From Porpolomopsis calyptriformis (Eukaryota > Basidiomycota > Agaricomycetes > Agaricales > Hygrophoraceae): DNA of 64,000 nt. The position numbers and the translations under genes were made by a program. The stretch lies in assembly GCA_951640195.1 (NCBI GenBank), contig OX621163.1, forward strand, positions 3,906,001 through 3,970,000. Reading direction: 5' to 3'. Each line of letters opens with the position of its first letter. Position 1 is the first letter of the stretch. Of the stretch, positions 36,358 to 46,452 are shown one piece after another. The notes below the pieces were generated by a model, which searched no databases, was not told the DNA's origin, and saw only the letters and a program-made list of their open reading frames with translations.

Positions 36358-37032
36358 TTATAGCAGCTCCTCAGTCCTCTCCATGGACTCCCTCATTCTC
36401 TTCATCTCCATCCTCATCTTCCTCATCTCCCCCCGAACCCCTTGCAACTCCTCCCTCAAATTTGCCTTCTCCGATGACTCCGCATTCCCTCGTCGCCTCT
36501 TTCCTCCGTGTTCTGGTTCCTCCGTGGTACTCTGGATGCGTTTCCTTTTTGCTAGTTCTTCCCCAACCCAGCATTTGGCCTTTACCTGTTGGCAGGTGGT
36601 ACAACTCTGGGCCTTCCCCTGTCCGGTCAGCCACATGCATTCTTCTGTGCTCCCTTTCCTGATGCAAGGCTTGCACGGAGCCCTCCTAATGAATTCCGGT
36701 CAACTTCGGAATAAAGCGGATAAAAAAGAAAGTACTTACGGCCTTCTGATCAAGGCCTCTTGCCACCCTGATCTTTCCTCCGCCATCATCTCCATCATCT
36801 CCGCTTGCTCCGCTGTTCGAGCCGCCTCCTTCGCCCTCCTTGCTGCCTCCCTTTTTGCAGCTTTGGCCGCCTTTCTAGCCGCCCATCGCTCCTCTGCCAA
36901 CTGGCGCTCTTCCTCCATCCTCCAGGCCTCCTCCGCTTCTTTCTCTGCTTCCTTGCGTTCTCGTTGTTCTTCATTTTTGAGCAGGACTTGGAGCTGTGCG
37001 AGTTGAGCTTGGATTTTATTGTGAGTGGGCAT
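36358..37032 (-). CDS. Antisense accessory gene in element B: coiled coil plus Cys cluster
   Basis: This gene runs opposite to gag-pol, between the pol stop and the 3' LTR. Exon 1 is 37032-36740 (MPTHNKIQAQLAQLQVLL...), nearly all Glu/Arg/Ala/Lys heptads, so a strong coiled coil. A textbook intron, 36739-36686 (GTAAGT...TTAG, 54 nt), joins it to exon 2, 36685-36358; total 206 residues. Exon 2 begins with a cysteine cluster, C-x2-C-x8-C-x11-C-x2-C-x6-C (CKPC...CTTCQQVKAKC), close to the fungal Zn2Cys6 spacing, then a basic stretch (KRRR) and a second coiled coil (LREELQGVRGEMRKMRMEM). It contains no stop codon, unlike pol. I do not know its function; a DNA- or RNA-binding regulator is one possibility. 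The gene associated with element E at 50395-51937 has the same plan and orientation. Confidence 0.7.
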
Positions 37033-37202
37033 TGTTAATGAAGAAGAGTGATCCACTGGACCTCATTATATATGTTCCGATTTCAAACTCCGATGATTCT
37101 CCGAAATCCGCCACATTCCGAAACTCCAATTTCTTGGTTATTACCAAATATGGTCAAGTCCAATATGCGGTCTTGAGGGCTCGCCCATTAAGAGGGAGAT
37201 AC

Positions 37203-37458
37203 TATTACATCCCAGTTCCGGCAAACTCCGATGAATTCCGATGAACGCCGATTACTCCAACAACTCCGAACACTCCGTACTTTTCACATGTTTCCTACTT
37301 ATGACGTCCTCTGTCGTCACTATGTCTCAGATATAATTATCTAGCAGGTATATAAGTACTGCATTTTTTCCCTGTATCTGTAAACAGAATATCAACTAAG
37401 TCCCGTCGTTTATCTAACTCCAATCTCTGAAATCAACTCCAAAACTTCAGACCTAACA
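37203..37458 (+). repeat. Element B 3' LTR
   Basis: 256 bp, starting TATTACATCC (the usual TG mutated to TA) and ending CCTAACA. It is preceded by a polypurine tract, AAGAGGGAGATAC (37190-37202). The target copy GAAGC follows at 37459-37463. Confidence 0.94.
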
Positions 37459-37829
37459 GAAGCTGCCAAAAGGAGTCTTGAAACCTGGGGAAGAAGGGAA
37501 GTTTGTTGATTCCTCAAAGCCATGTATAGGCTGAAGCAGGCCAGACATGAATAGTATAAGACCCTCGCTGCAGCATTCTATGTGATGGGATACTGCCAGT
37601 CAAGCATTGACTACTCCGTATTCTTCAAATGCAAACTCAGTAGCAAGGTTATTGTTACAGTAGCCACAGACAACATGGCCATAGCTGGATCATCCACCCT
37701 GGCAGTAAACGAATTCAAGCAAGGCCTTAGTGGCCACTTCAAACTTGTAGACATGGGTGAGATCCACTGGTTCCTAGGGTTCAAAATCAAATGGGACAGA
37801 ATAACAAGGTCCATCTCCATCAATGTAAG
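37459..37829 (+). pseudogene. Ty1/copia RT, continuation after element B
   Basis: The same copia RT resumes after element B: LPKGVLKPGEEGKF, then AAFYVMGYCQSSIDYSVFF (about 37572), the catalytic region degraded to VTVATDNMAIAG in place of YVDD (about 37660), FKQGLSGHFKLVDMGEIHWFLG (about 37710) and IKWDRITRSISIN to about 37829. Similarity ends abruptly there, so the RNase H part and 3' LTR of the copia element are missing. Confidence 0.8.
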
Positions 37830-37979
37830 GGTTGGGGTTAAGTTATCACACTTTGCTCAATACCAGGATATGCATAGAACCAATGTATTAGGGCAATCTG
37901 GTATAAGCAGGAGTGGGATGTAAACTTATTGTTTACCTAAGCATAACCAGTAAGCTTTATCTACTTCTGTGACTCCACC

Positions 37980-39601
37980 TTGATTGATTCTTTTTTGTCC
38001 AGCTGGCATGGGAAAAACAATCCTTGCATAAAGCATTGCCCATATCACTTGTTTATTCAAGGCTAATTGTGACCCTTTAGATCAATTGTTGTTGACAATC
38101 TCCAGACACTCTTCAAAGATAGTAATGTTGGGATAGCATGCATATACTGCAATTACAAAGAACAGATGATACAGATAGCTATAAACCTTATGACAAGTCT
38201 ACTCAAGCAGTTTGTCCAAGACTATCCTTCCGCATCTGACAACATCAAGTCATTTTATTATTGTTTCAAAGCTCGAAACCCTTCACCCATGCTTGATGAG
38301 CTTGTCAAAGTGTTGGAGCTGGAACTCAAGACATACACCAAGGTATTCATTGTAGTGGATGCCCTGGATGAATGTTCCAAGGATGATTGAGTAAAACTGT
38401 TAAAGACTCTTTGGTCTCTCTCTGGATCCATTAATTTGATAGTGACATCTCACAATCTCCCTTCCATTGAACCATACTTTTGTAATACACAGCAGATCCA
38501 AATTCATGCAGCTGATGCAGATGTAGCAAAATATGTCCAAAGCCAGCTTGCTGACTATCTAGCCCTTGCTAAGCTGCAAAACATTGCTATGAAAAGAATT
38601 GTTGAAAGTGCCAGGGGCATGTGAGCATCTCCAAAACATTTTATACCATTTTGTATTAACTTCTAGCAAGGTTTTTACTAGTGCACTTGCATATAAATGC
38701 ATTGTTGGAACAGGGCAATGAAAAAGCTGTCCTTTGTACCCTGGATAATCCTCTGGATGAGATAGATCAAATTTATAATGAAGCTATGGAACAAATTAAA
38801 CAGCAAGCTAATACAAGAGACTTGGTGATGCGGGTTCTGTTGTGGATTGTATACACATCTTGACCATTGTCTGTTGAGGAACTTCAACATGCTCTTGCTG
38901 TTTCATCCAAGATGACTAAGATAAATTGTCTCGCTCTCATCTTCAAACAGAAGCTAACCTCTGTGTGTGCTGGTCTGGTTGTGATTGATGAGGAACAGCA
39001 CATTGTGTGCCTTGCTCATGAGTAGAATGTCCACTTATGTGATGGTATATTGAGCATAAATCTGTACAGACTACATGACTCAGCAATATTTTGAGGGTTG
39101 GGGTAAATTCCTCTTTCCAAATGCTAAGGTTGCTATTGCAACAACATGTCTCACCTATCTTTCATTTGATGTATTTGCCTGTGGCTATTGCAATAGTAAT
39201 GTGGAGTTCAAGTCCCTGTTGCATGACAACCCTTTCCTTTGTTATGCAGCCTGGAACTGGGGCCTTCATGCATGTCGACACCAAAACAGTATCTTAAACT
39301 TGGCAATGGATTTCCTTGGAGATGAATCTAAAGTTGCATGTGCTAGCTAAGTTATGTTGGTGTCTGGTGACAGTTAAGATTTTGCAAGGAATTTTTCAGG
39401 AGTCCATATTGCTGCTTACTGGGGATTAGATGAGGTTGTCCATACCAAGCTTAATGGTGGGGCCAATCCAGACAAAGCTGACAGTGATGGTTGAGCACCC
39501 CTTTCATATGCAGCCTCAAATGGGTATGATGCCATCGTGAAGCTGCTGCTTGCTTGGGTTGATGTTTGCGTGGACTCAAAGGACTTGAATTGTCAGACAC
39601 C
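37980..39601 (+). pseudogene. NACHT-ankyrin (NLR-like) gene relic, 5' part
   Basis: A decayed fungal NLR-type gene on +. A Walker A motif, PAGMGKTIL (37999-38025), is followed by a Walker B-like VFIVVDALDECSKDD (about 38345) and VTSHNLPSIEPYF (about 38438), then the helical region after NACHT (NPLDEIDQIYNEAMEQIKQQ about 38750; SVEELQHALAV about 38870). Ankyrin repeats begin near 39400 (IAAYWGLDEVVHTKL, then PLSYAASNGYDAIVKLLLA). Several stops and shifts are present. NLRs of this class act in fungal self/non-self recognition. Gypsy element C breaks the gene inside an ankyrin repeat; the last five bases, 39597-39601 (ACACC), are the target copy. Confidence 0.75.
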
Positions 39602-39999
39602 TGTTATAAACCGGTTGTTTAGAATGCATTTTACTTCAGGTGTTCTGTCCCAAGAGATGAAGGTATTGTTCTAAGTCCTTGTTATGAGTAGCTAATGAGG
39701 AATCAGACTTAAGGTCTGATACATACAAAGGTACCCTTTATATACTGACTACTTATCTGCGTGAGTCAGTGCGACATAACATATGTAAGAGATAAGGGAT
39801 GAGTCATCGTGATCAATGACGAATCATAAGGGGTTGAGACATAACAGAAATGAAAAGTGTCTGCATATGGATAGAGTAATGGGGAATCCTGGAGAAAGGC
39901 AATGGGGAATCCCAATGAAAGAATGTGGGGATTCCCAAGATAAGATACAGGTTTGCATACGATAAGATAAAGGAAAGAAGAAAAATTACAACCATGACA
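39602..39999 (-). repeat. Element C 3' LTR
   Basis: 398 bp, TGTTATAAACCGG...ATGACA as read on +. Relative to the 5' LTR it has one 22-bp extra piece near 39946-39967 (containing ACAGGTTTGCATACG), next to a repeated GATAAGATA. Confidence 0.93.
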
Positions 40000-40034
40000 T
40001 ACACCTCGGCTTCAAAGGAAATTCATCCTGAATT

Positions 40035-40772
40035 TCAAACTTGGGTGGTGTCGGTTGTTTCGTTCTCTGAGGCCTGGGTCAGGATTTCCTCAGTGGCGGG
40101 GGCCTCGACAGCCACTGAGGGGGAAGCGATGAGTTCGGCTTCTGAAGTTGCTTCGACTGGGGAGGGGGCTCGGACTGTCGCGACGTTATTGTTGTCATCC
40201 GGGTATTCCAAATCAAGGTCGATGGGGTGTTTGACTGATTTTCCATATTCGATCAGCGTCTCTATCATTGCGAGATCTCACTGAGACCAGAGGAAATCTT
40301 CCCTGGTGAGCTGTTCAGCTTGATAACTCTCTTCCATGAGCTTGACAATGATGGCGCAGGTGGTGATATCGTAACAGTCTACCCACATTTGCTTCTTCTG
40401 TTGCTGGAGCTCCCAAAGTTTGAGTTCACCTTCATCCCAATGGTTCTTCCAGTATGCGATTCTTTCTCATAATGACTTGTTCTCAGCTTGCAGGGCATTG
40501 CGCTCCTGACAAAGTTCTTGGTTCCAGTTGCTGACACTGTTGCTGTGAACCGTGAGATGGGAGATAGTGACAGTGGGATCTTCAGGAGGAGGGGTTTATC
40601 CTTTGAAGAAGTCTTCCACATGGGGGTGAGCCTGTCGACGCAGTTGTCGAGGAGAAGAAACAATGGTGGAGGGACCAGGAGTGGGGGATCGGAGGTGGGA
40701 TGGAGAGATTTGTCCTGCATATCAGATAGCAACTTGAGGGGAGGGGGATTGTGTGGATCATGTAGTAGGCAT
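40035..40772 (-). pseudogene. Accessory ORF of element C
   Basis: A 738-nt (246-codon) minus-strand frame between pol and the 3' LTR. It starts MPTT at 40772 and ends at 40035-40037, with stops at MPTT*S, VAI*YAG, FKG*TPP and SQ*DL among others, but no indel relative to the homologous ORF of element D, which is also exactly 738 nt. Shared blocks: SPTPGPST, RQLRRQA, EDFF, PPPEDP, HLTVHSNS, a central coiled coil, and LDLEYPDD near the C-terminus. No membrane segment or known domain was recognised. Function unknown. Confidence 0.65.
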
Positions 40773-40933
40773 GATGAAGTTATTGCAACGTTTTAGTTGA
40801 GTGGTCTTGACCATTGCAACAAAGTTATTGAATCGTGAAGGAAAGTGGAGACGTCTTGTAGTTTATAAGGAGTGATTCTAAAAATAGAGGTCAATTCTTG
40901 GCAGATGGTATGATGACAAATGAATGAATAGAA

Positions 40934-43900
40934 TCAAGTCGCCGTTTGAATTGAGTCTTCATACATCTTCACAATTTCCTTGGTGTGTCGTAAAATGTTT
41001 GATCGATCTTCCCAAGTGGCTTCTTTAATTGGATAACCTTTCCATTTGACTAGGTATTTTCGTTGTTGTTTAGCTCCGGAATGTTGCAATATGGATTTGA
41101 CCTTGTATTCTTCTTCATTTTCGATCAGATCAGGAGGAGGCCATGATGTGTTGATGACATCAGGGTGGAGTGATTTATTTCCAACATTGGGTCTTAGGAG
41201 TGAAACGTGAAAGACTGGGTGTAGTCTCCATGTTCCAGGGATGTTGATCAGATAGGCAAGGTCCAATATCTTTTTCAAGACCTTGAATGGTCTGGTCCAT
41301 CGATTGTCAAGCTTCTTTGAGGGTCGTGTCATCTTGATATTCTTGGTGTCCAACCAGACTAGGTCTCCTTTTTCATAGGAGGGTGAGAGTTTCCATTTGC
41401 GATTGGCGTATTTCTTCATCGATTCCGTTGTCTTCAATAGAGATTGTTCAGTGTTTTGCTGTGCGCATGTGAGGCATTCATGAAAGGTGTTGGCTGCTGG
41501 GACATTGCTTTGATCTGGAATAGTTGTGGGGAGGTGGGGGTGACATCCGTATTCCATATAGAATGGTGATTGTGAAGTTGCAGAATGTTGTCAATTGTTG
41601 TAGGCAAATTCCGCAGAAGTGAGCCATTCTGACCAGTTATCCTGCATGAAGTTGGTGTAGAAACATAGATAGACTTCGAGTTCTTGATTGGTATGTTCCA
41701 TTTGGCTATCTGTTTGGGGATAATATGCAGTGGAGAGACCGGAGATGATTCCTAGAGAGTTGTTGAGGGCTTCTGTGAATTTCGACGCAAATTGCACTCC
41801 ACGATCGGATATAACCTTTTGGGGCCATCCATGATGTTTCCAGATGTGATTCTGAAAAAGTTTCACAGCACCTTCTGATGAGAGATTGGAAGTTGTTGGA
41901 ATGAAGTGAGCATGTTTAGTAAAGTGATTGACAATGACCATTACAGCATCATAGCCTTGTGACTTGGGGAGTTCGACAATAAGATCAATGGTGATTTCTT
42001 TCCATGGTTCCATAGAAGGGGGTATGGGTTGGAGTAATCCTGATGGTTTTGAAGGGAAATTCTTGTTTTGTTGACAAGCTGGACAGGATCGAATGTAGTT
42101 GGTGATGTCTTGTGGGGCACCATCCCAGGTAAAGTTACAAAGAACGAGTTCCTTCGTCTTCTCAATGCCAGGGTGGCCAGTGTGGGGGTAGGCATAGGAC
42201 AGTTATATAATGTCTGTGCGCAAAGATACTTCCTCCAGCACTACTATTCGACCTTCAACATTGTGTACAAGCCCATCTGCTTGGGTCCAAGCGAGTGAGG
42301 CATCCTCGAGTTTATCTTGGATCTTCTGTGGGAGTGGGATTTTGAAGCATAACCTAGAAAGAAAACTTGGATTCGACAACTTGACAATTGAATTAATCCA
42401 TCAGTTGCGGACTATCAGAACTTCATTCTCCACATTGGCTTCGACGCTGGGTAAGTAATCAGGGCGTCTGGACGGGCCATCAGCCTTGTTCTTCCTTCCT
42501 GGAACATACTCAATTTTGAACCTGAACCTGGACAGATATTCAGCCCAACAAGTCTGGCGATTCGACAAGCGAAGATTCTTGGAGAAATATTGTAAAGCCA
42601 GACTGTCTGTTTTGATGAGGATATCATGTCTTGCTCCTTCGAGGAGGTAGCACCATTGTTTGAAAGAGTCAATGATCGCTAGGAGCTCTAGATCATGGGT
42701 TGGGTAGTTCTTTTCAGTAGGGGAGGTAGATCTTGAGTGGTAGCCAACAGGTTTCCAGTGTCCGTTGTGAAGCTGGGAGAATATTCCTACAATTCCGATG
42801 ATGGAGGCATCAGTTTCTAGACAATAAGGGAGATTGCGATCAGGAATATGAAGGACGGGTGCATTCGTCAAAAGGGATTTGATGTTGTTGAAAGCTTCTT
42901 ATCTTCAAGGGGTCCATTCCCACACAGTTTCATTGTGCAAGAGTTCATAGAGAGGGGTAGCAACTTTGGAAAAACCCTTGATGTATCTTTGCCAAAAGTT
43001 CGCACTGCCCAAGAACGATTGGAGTTGTTTCACTGTTTCAGGGATAGGCCAAGACATGATAGCATTGACCTTTTTCGGATTAGTGGTAATTTGTCCCTTG
43101 GACAGGATGACTCCGAGATAAATAACTTCTTCCTTCTCGAACTAGCACTTGACAGGTTTACACAAGAGTCCGTATCTCTTCATGATATCTAGAGTTTTGA
43201 AGGTCCAGTATCGCAGTTCTTGTAGATCGTCTCCACAAACAAGCACATCATCAATATAGATGAAAACATTTCCAGAATCTAGGACTTCTTTGAATCTTGT
43301 GTCAATTATCCATTGAAAGGTGGCTGGAGAATTTCGCAAACCAAAGAACATTACAGTGGGTTCGAAGGCGCCTGCTTCAGTGATGAAAGCGGCTTTCCAT
43401 TTATCGCCTTCCTTGATCCTGACATTGTTGAATCCCCATTGGATATCCATGACCGTAAACAGAGATGCTGTCAAAAGCTTTGGTTATTGGAGTATCTGGT
43501 GAAGAAGGGGGAGGGGATAGTGGTCGGGAACCATGTGTTCATTGAGGTAGCAATAGTTCTCGATAGGGCGTAAACCAGCGCTTTTACCTTTAGCATTCAC
43601 TTCTTCAGCTTTCTTTCCAAAGAAGAATGGAGAGACTTGTTTCAACTTGGAAGTTCGTATTCGTCCAGTAGATAGGTTTTCATCAATGAACTTGTATAAG
43701 TGATCCATCTCAAGAGGGGACATTGCGTATTTCGCACCTTTGACTGGTTTGAAGGTTTCATCCAGTTCTATGGCATGGTCGAATTCCAAATGTGGTGGAA
43801 GGTGGTTGAAGGATTCTTTGGCAAAGATGCTAGAATAGTCTTTCTAGTATACCTCCGGTACAAACTTTTGCATATCTTCTTCCACCGTGCTGGCTCGGGA

Positions 43901-44476
43901 TTCATCCAACTTTGATACACGTCGATTCATGGCCAGCATGACCGATTCCATTCCCGGTGACTCTGCATCACTGACTATCCATCGATGGAGGATCTCTTTG
44001 CTATCTAGAGCCAGTGTTGCCTCTTTCCAATCGATGTTGGGATTGTGCTTTTTGAGCCACAGGAAGCCAAGGATAATATCTATCTTAGATCTGAGATTGG
44101 TCACTTCCAATATGATCCATTCATTGTGTCCTCCAGGAGCCTCTAACCAAATATCAATATTGTTCTCAATGGGTCCACCTCAGTTTTCAGATCCATCGGC
44201 ATTCCATACAGGGATTGGGGTTTCCAATTGTATTAAAGTAAAATTGTGGCGAGTTGCGAAGGATTCATCCATGAAATTTCCAGAGGCTCTGCTATCAACC
44301 AGAGCAGTGGCCGGAACATGTCAACCAGTGTCGGTAGCTTCAATCCAAACATCCAAGATGAGTCCAAGATTGCCTTCTTCAAGAGTACCAAGAATTCGAA
44401 ATAGATTGCATAGGGTGATGATACATTCTTGAGTAGATATGTCCATAATGGCAGGCAAAATGTTCGGACTCTCTAA
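40934..44476 (-). pseudogene. Element C pol (PR-RT-RH-IN-chromodomain), stop-interrupted
   Basis: The pol frame on - is constant from 44476 to 40934 with no net indel. Blocks: protease region about 44310 (GASGNF-type motif corrupted), PWLKKHNPNIDWKEATLAL-type segment about 44040, RT with LRPIENYCYLNEHMVPDHYP (about 43560), MFFGLRNSPATFQ and the catalytic YIDDVLVC (about 43250), RNase H with ETDASIIGIVGIF (about 42800), integrase with LIVELP, SDRGVQF (about 41810) and the DSQMEHTNQELE version of the terminal motif (expected DGQTERTNQ; catalytic Glu kept as E of ME, about 41705), and a chromodomain YLVKWKGYPIKEATWED (about 41040). Stops include many TGA. Inactive. Confidence 0.88.
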
Positions 44477-45690
44477 AAACCCTGTTCTTTCAGTTCCTTG
44501 ATGAGCTGAGCTTTTCTCTCTTTCGGCCAGCGATCAATCCCGTAGTTGTCCACTACTTGAATAGTTTCCTCCGTAGTAGCTGGGGAAACCATCTTGTTAA
44601 CTCATTCCATCTCAATACCTCATATGTTTCTTCCTTGACCTCACCCTGTGTTTGGTCTTGCTCATCGTCTGGCAGGGGCACTACTTGATGGGTGCGCTGA
44701 CAAAGAAGAGGCGAGAGGGGGATTTGGACACTTGTTCACCCAATGACCTGGTTCTCCGCAGCGATAGCAGTTGCCTCACGGAATGCGCGATATTGATGAA
44801 GAGGAAGTTGTCTCCTGTTTGATAGGAGCAGAGGAGGGAGTTTGGGTTGCTGGTCAAGCCATAGTCTCCCTGGGAGCATAGTAGTTACTCCAGGGAGCAG
44901 CATGACGCTCAAGTGTGAGTTCAAGATGTTGTTGGTTGAAGATGGAAGCTTTTCTCTTCCAAGTGTTAAGGGTGGCAGGGATGGGATCAAGGGCATAGAT
45001 CTTTTCGAGGATCCTAGGATTGAGGCCATTTCGGTAGAAAACTTTGAGCACATTGTTGTTGAATCCAGTTTCGTCCGCAAGAGCTCCAAATCATACATTA
45101 TAATTGTCCACAGTTGAAAGTCCTTAAGTTACCTTTTGAATCTTGACCTGCACTGTCACCTTGGCATCAACATCTCCAAAGCTTTCCTCAATCAACTCCA
45201 TAAAATCCTCGTAGTCAGCTCCGATCCATTGGTTGCGATTGAAATCTTGAGTCTGCTGTTGAGCCCATGATTGGGTGACACTGATCTTCATAAATGACAA
45301 GATGTAGGTAATCTTTTGTCTGTCAGACCACTGGCTGTTGTCAAGAACTAGATGACAAGCCTGGATGAAGTTGAGACATTTGGCTGCAGACCTGTCATAT
45401 TTATCGGGTTTTGCAATCTTGATGGGGGGAGGAGTGGGTTGTTGAGGCAAAGGAGGTTGTTGGGGTGGTTGAGGGGGTTGAGGAGGCTGAGGCTGTTGTT
45501 GTTGTTGAAGCTGAGTGATCAGCTGAGTTTGTTGAGCAATGGTTTGCTTGAGTTGGCAAATGGTGGCTATTAAGGTCGTGATATCAATGGCAGGGGGGTT
45601 GGTGGGGGCATTGGTGGATGTTCCTGACATGTTGGTAGATGTCATGGGTAGTGGGGTTGTTGGAGCTGTTGGTGTTGGTGTTGATGTCAC
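44473..45690 (-). pseudogene. Element C gag
   Basis: Gag is read from about MTSTPTPTAP (45690), with possible N-terminal extension toward 46060. It has a Thr/Pro-rich start, a coiled-coil/Gln-rich stretch (QLKQTIAQQTQLITQL then poly-Gln/Pro), a capsid-like domain (IKIAKPDKYDRSAAKCLNFI; AWAQQQTQDF-type helices), NVLKVFYRNGLNP (about 45050) and a CCHC knuckle CYRCGEPGHWVNKC (about 44765). Stops interrupt, e.g. NYNV*FGAL where D has R. The frame closes with GF-TAG directly after the slippery heptamer at 44476-44482. Confidence 0.82.
44476..44482 (-). promoter_or_regulatory. Putative -1 frameshift site, element C gag/pol
   Basis: The heptamer G GGT TTT on - is followed directly by the gag stop TAG (44473-44475). 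A -1 slip gives GGG TTT TTA and the pol frame. Same site as in elements A and D. Confidence 0.7.
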
Positions 45691-46064
45691 AGAGGAAAGT
45701 TGGGAGTAAAGGGAACCATATTGTCCTGGTGGGGTAGCAGTCCATTGATGAACTGGTCTGGTTACTGGGGCTGAAGATGAAGAGAAGAGTCCTCTTGTTC
45801 TTGATTGGGTTCGCAGTCCTAGGGGAGTAGGAGCAGGGGCAGGAGTGGGAGCAGCTAGTGTTTCCTCAAGATCAGAGGAAAAGGAGGGTTCTTGATCTCA
45901 GATGATAGTTGAGAAAGTTGATCTCGAAAGAGGCTCTTCGTATTGTTCAGCGTCTGAGTTATCGGTGGTGGCCAGGATGGAAATGGGTAAGGATAAGAGG
46001 AGTGATGTCGATGATTACAGTGACAAAAAGTGTTTGGATAAGCAAGTGGGAGAGAACCAGAAGG

Positions 46065-46075
46065 AAGTCTGAGTC
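46065..46075 (-). promoter_or_regulatory. Putative self-primer binding site, element C
   Basis: GACTCAGACTT (on -), one base inside the 5' LTR, is complementary at 10 of 11 positions to the LTR 11-mer AAGTCTGATTC at 46175-46185. The mismatch is a single A-to-C change relative to element D. Confidence 0.65.
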
Positions 46076-46076
46076 T

Positions 46077-46452
46077 TGTTATAAACCGGTTGTTTAGAAT
46101 GTGTTTTACTTCAGGTGTTCTGTCCCAAGAGATGAAGGTATTGTTCTAAGTCCTTATTATGAGTAGCTAACGAGGAATCAGACTTAAGGTCTGATATGTA
46201 CAAAGGTACCCTTTATATACTGACTACTTATCTGTGTGAGTCAGTGCAACATAACATGTGTAAGAGATAAGGGATGAGTCATCATGATTGATGATGAATC
46301 ATAAGGGGTTGAGACATAACGGAAATGAAAAGTGTCTGCATATGGATAGAGTAATGGGGAATCCCAGAGAAAGGCAATGGGGAATCCCAATGAAAGAATG
46401 TGGGGATTCCCAAGATAAGATAAAGGAAAGAAGAAGAATTACAACTGTGACA
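46077..46452 (-). repeat. Element C 5' LTR with TATA box
   Basis: 376 bp. On - the TATATAA box is at 46219-46213 and the predicted transcript start AAGTCTGATTC begins at 46185, 34 nt downstream. The target copy ACACC follows at 46453-46457. Confidence 0.92.

Larger units (their letters stand above)
31060..37458 (+). mobile_element. Ty3/gypsy chromovirus element B (complete, inactivated)
   Basis: This is a 6,399-bp element with 256-bp LTRs, target duplication GAAGC (31055-31059 and 37459-37463), gag and pol on +, and an antisense intron-containing gene between pol and the 3' LTR. The gag and pol frames show no indel over ~4.9 kb, only 13 stop codons (12 TGA, 1 TAG). It is a different lineage from A, C and D: the LTR is shorter, the primer site differs and the RT box is SLDD. 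The insertion split a copia RT; joining the flanks restores VYMK-LPKGVLKPGE in frame. Confidence 0.95.
39602..46452 (-). mobile_element. Ty3/gypsy chromovirus element C (complete, inactivated)
   Basis: This 6,851-bp element is in minus orientation with LTRs of 398 bp (39602-39999) and 376 bp (46077-46452), target duplication ACACC, gag, pol and an accessory ORF of the same length as in element D. It belongs to the same family as D (shared LTR ends TGTTATAAAC, primer site, gag/pol slippery site, accessory protein) but is clearly older, with many more stop codons. Joining the flanks restores the ankyrin frame NCQTPLSYAANN. Confidence 0.94.

Noticed and set aside
40488..40796. Plus-strand ORF opposite the accessory ORF of element C
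   Set aside because: The conserved, length-matched reading is on - (shared with D); the plus-strand frame is not kept in D at the same length.
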